Positions 14,459 through 15,463 of a stretch of 15,463 bases of DNA are shown one piece after another. Position numbers and translations under genes: made by a program. The notes under the pieces are model-generated. The model searched no databases, had not been told where the DNA came from, and saw only the letters and a list, made by a program, of their open reading frames with translations. Within the stretch, counting starts at the first letter, position 1. The number at the start of each line of letters is the position of its first letter. The DNA lies in the NCBI GenBank assembly GCA_045600065.1, contig JAZRXE010000053.1, positions 1-15,463 on the forward strand. The letters are read 5' to 3'. This stretch comes from RGIG2707 sp045600065 (GTDB taxonomy: Bacteria; Bacillota; Clostridia; Peptostreptococcales; Anaerovoracaceae).

Positions 14459-14503
14459 TATTGCCGCCTTTCCAAAACGCTCTGTTATTGGTATTATATT
14501 AAC
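14459..14503. promoter_or_regulatory. Divergent overlapping promoters
   Basis: The 45-base gap holds TATTATATT. On the plus strand TATTAT (14492-14497) has TTTCCA (14469-14474) 17 bases upstream. On the minus strand the same bases read TATAAT (14498-14493). The two -10 boxes overlap, so the polymerase can probably occupy only one direction at a time. The minus-strand -35 is weak and would lie inside the GNAT coding sequence. Confidence 0.5.
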
Positions 14504-15064
14504 ATGGAAAAAGTTCTGCTCACAAGAAAAAAGATACGGCGCGGCTCTGCGCAGAGCCGCCTTACATACAGGCTGTATATGGATTCCTTCCCGCCCATCG
14601 AGCGCATCCCCTACAGGGTGATGATGCAGTACAGCCGCCGCGGAAACGTTGATTTCTGGGCTTATTTTGACGGAGATGCTTACATCGGCTTCGCATACCT
14701 GCTGAAGACCGAGGAATTTGCTTACCTGCTGTACTGTGCCGTGACGCCGGAGCTGCGCAGCCGCGGCTACGGTTCTGAGATCATTCGGGATCTGCGCGTT
14801 TTTTACAGCGACCGGGATATGGTGCTGGACATCGAGCCCCTGAACGATGCCGCCCCCAATGCGGCCCAGCGCATCCGCCGCAGCGAATTTTACATTGCCA
14901 ACGGTTTCCGCGATACCTTCTGGGAGATGACCGATGACACCGGAGATTTCCGCATCTTTACCACGGCAGAGGATTTCGACATCGATGTCTTCCGAAAGAC
15001 CTTCGAGGTTCTTCCGCTGTCCTTTGAAGGCACTGAACTCGTGGACAAGCGGCCGGTTGTATAG
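14504..15064 (+). CDS. GNAT-family N-acetyltransferase
   Basis: A 186-residue acetyltransferase of the Gcn5-related fold, which moves an acetyl group from acetyl-CoA to an unknown amine. The acetyl-CoA motif A is clear: LLYCAVTPELRSRGYGSEII (75-94) with RSRGYG as the R/Q-x-x-G-x-G loop. RIRRSEFYIANGF (123-135) is the usual motif B helix. The frame is open far upstream, but that part is only the antisense of the neighbouring gene. The ATG at 14504 has no ribosome site. A -10 box ends at 14497, so transcription should begin at or next to the A of the ATG and the message is probably leaderless. The stop codon lies inside a tandem 13-bp repeat. Confidence 0.85.
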   Translation: MEKVLLTRKKIRRGSAQSRLTYRLYMDSFPPIERIPYRVMMQYSRRGNVDFWAYFDGDAYIGFAYLLKTEEFAYLLYCAVTPELRSRGYGSEIIRDLRVFYSDRDMVLDIEPLNDAAPNAAQRIRRSEFYIANGFRDTFWEMTDDTGDFRIFTTAEDFDIDVFRKTFEVLPLSFEGTELVDKRPVV

Positions 15065-15090
15065 ACAGGGTGTATAGACAGGGGACGGTT
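15058..15090 (+). repeat. 13-bp tandem repeat merging into a REP-like core
   Basis: TGTATAGACAGGG occurs twice in tandem (15058-15070, 15071-15083), the first copy containing the GNAT stop codon. The second runs into GGGGACGGTT (15081-15090), the same core as the repeat at the left edge of the window but in the opposite orientation. The matching second palindrome arm is not visible, so this copy looks incomplete. Confidence 0.5.
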
Positions 15091-15202
15091 TCTGAATATG
15101 GATATCGCGGAACATACCGGTCACGGAAGGCTGATACTCGTGAGGGTGTTTGCGTTGAATATGTCACTTCTCTTCCGGCGTAGGGGATGAAAAAGACATT
15201 GC

Positions 15203-15248
15203 AAAAAGAAAACGAGTATTCATAAGTGAAAGCCCTTACGAATACTCG
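15203..15248 (-). terminator. Strong terminator on the minus strand
   Basis: CGAGTATTCATAAG (15213-15226) pairs with CTTACGAATACTCG (15235-15248) over 14 positions, with one G-U pair and an 8-base loop. On the minus strand it is followed by TTTTCTTTTTG. It lies directly downstream of the tRNA-end copy at 15252-15271, so it probably ended a tRNA transcript coming from the right. Confidence 0.8.
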
Positions 15249-15251
15249 ATA

Positions 15252-15271
15252 TGGTCCGAGTGACGGGATTC
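15252..15271 (-). pseudogene. Partial copy of the tRNA 3' end (CCA, acceptor strand, part of T arm)
   Basis: These 20 bases are identical to 15431-15450, the 3' end of the tRNA at the right edge, including the encoded CCA. The identity stops in the middle of the T loop, where a complete tRNA would continue GAACCC; here CCGCC follows. It is either a tRNA remnant or an attachment-site-like duplication of a tRNA end. Confidence 0.7.
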
Positions 15272-15376
15272 CCGCCGGGGGCCCTACCCCGGCTCTCCGC
15301 TCGGCAGGGATCTCTTTTTTGGCCTCGCGCAGAGACCTCCACCGGAGCTCTCTGCCCTCTCGGGTTCGAATCCCGT
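15262..15376. repeat. 115-bp segment bounded by inverted tRNA T-arm sequences
   Basis: GACGGGATTC (15262-15271) and GAATCCCGTC (15367-15376) are perfect 10-bp inverted repeats. Inside are two strong stems: GCCGGGG/CCCCGGC (15274-15280, 15287-15293), and GCAGAGA-C-CTCC paired with GGAG-C-TCTCTGC (15329-15340, 15344-15355) around ACC. The right part, GGGTTCGAATCCCGTC (15361-15376), is a complete T-arm in the plus orientation. No cloverleaf can be built around it. I see no coding sequence inside. Confidence 0.55.
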
Positions 15377-15382
15377 CTTATT

Positions 15383-15430
15383 GAATAATAAAACAGACAG
15401 GCTGCCCTAACGGACAACCTGTCTGTTTTA
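15383..15430 (-). terminator. Terminator directly after the tRNA
   Basis: TAAAACAGACAGG (15389-15401) and CCTGTCTGTTTTA (15418-15430) form a perfect 13-bp stem with a 16-base loop. On the minus strand it follows the tRNA CCA immediately and ends in TTTTATTATT. The stem is symmetrical enough to work in both directions. Confidence 0.85.
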
Positions 15431-15463
15431 TGGTCCGAGTGACGGGATTCGAACCCACGGCCT
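15431..15463 (-). tRNA. tRNA 3' end, partial at the window edge, probably tRNA-Pro
   Basis: On the minus strand the sequence reads GTGGGTTCGAATCCCGT, a T arm with the canonical TTCGAAT loop, then CACTCGG, A73 and an encoded CCA. Base 72 is G, which implies C1; a C1-G72 pair is characteristic of bacterial tRNA-Pro. The anticodon lies beyond the right edge, so the identity is inferred. Confidence 0.8.

Noticed and set aside
13922..14503. Long plus-strand extension upstream of the GNAT domain
   Set aside because: It is antisense to the 401-residue protein gene and unrelated to the GNAT fold, which is complete from 14504.
14459..15124. Extension of the 401-residue membrane protein to about 623 residues on the minus strand
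   Set aside because: The extra part is the antisense of the GNAT gene, and a good start with AGGCGG exists at 14458.
15361..15390. Complete tRNA on the plus strand ending at the T-arm 15361-15376
   Set aside because: No acceptor stem partner, anticodon arm with a 7-base loop or CCA can be placed around it; only the T-arm is intact.
15220..15417. 65-residue minus-strand frame across the tRNA-end copies
   Set aside because: Its Arg/Pro-rich sequence (RRDSNPRG) is the usual artefact of translating tRNA T-arm DNA and terminators.

Overview
The window looks like chromosomal DNA from a Gram-positive bacterium of class Clostridia, probably gut- or rumen-associated. The reasons are moderate GC content, strong AAGGAGG-type ribosome sites, S-layer homology (SLH) proteins, an ECF-transporter S component and the general protein style. 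No species can be named from sequence alone.

Layout. Positions 1-265 hold a partial REP-like repeat, a good promoter and an unusually long, fold-rich leader. These are followed by a class I/II aminotransferase (266-1429, +) and, from its own promoter, an RlmI/YwbD-type rRNA methyltransferase (1574-2812, +). A bidirectional terminator at about 2818-2874 separates them from a long minus-strand block. In transcription order that block holds a rhomboid protease (8571-8002), a membrane protein with a zinc-ribbon-like Cys motif (7998-6634), an OmpR-type response regulator (6539-5865), a sensor kinase with a very short external loop (5862-4723), a small SLH protein without a signal peptide (4647-4147), a small nitroreductase (4072-3554) and an ECF S component (3527-2919).

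The right half is the accessory-looking part. A 776-residue protein with a central papain-like cysteine peptidase fold and no export signal (8927-11257, +) ends at a good terminator. It is followed by an intergenic region with repeated motifs and competing hairpins. Next come a secreted SLH-anchored protein (11595-12836, +) and a short secreted protein that appears frameshifted and truncated (12893-13234, +). A 401-residue protein with two C-terminal membrane helices (14458-13253, -) faces a GNAT acetyltransferase (14504-15064, +). Their 45-base gap has overlapping -10 elements, and the GNAT transcript is probably leaderless.

The right end (15065-15463) holds another REP-like fragment, two terminators facing left, the 3' end of a minus-strand tRNA (probably Pro) and, 180 bases away, a partial copy of that tRNA end. 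The copy is the left boundary of a 115-bp segment closed by inverted tRNA T-arm sequences.

How the genes may work together: the rhomboid, the zinc-ribbon membrane protein and the two-component system form a plausible envelope-sensing block. The cysteine peptidase and the SLH proteins are the most likely source of undescribed biology. No classical defence system, CRISPR array, transposase or rRNA is visible.
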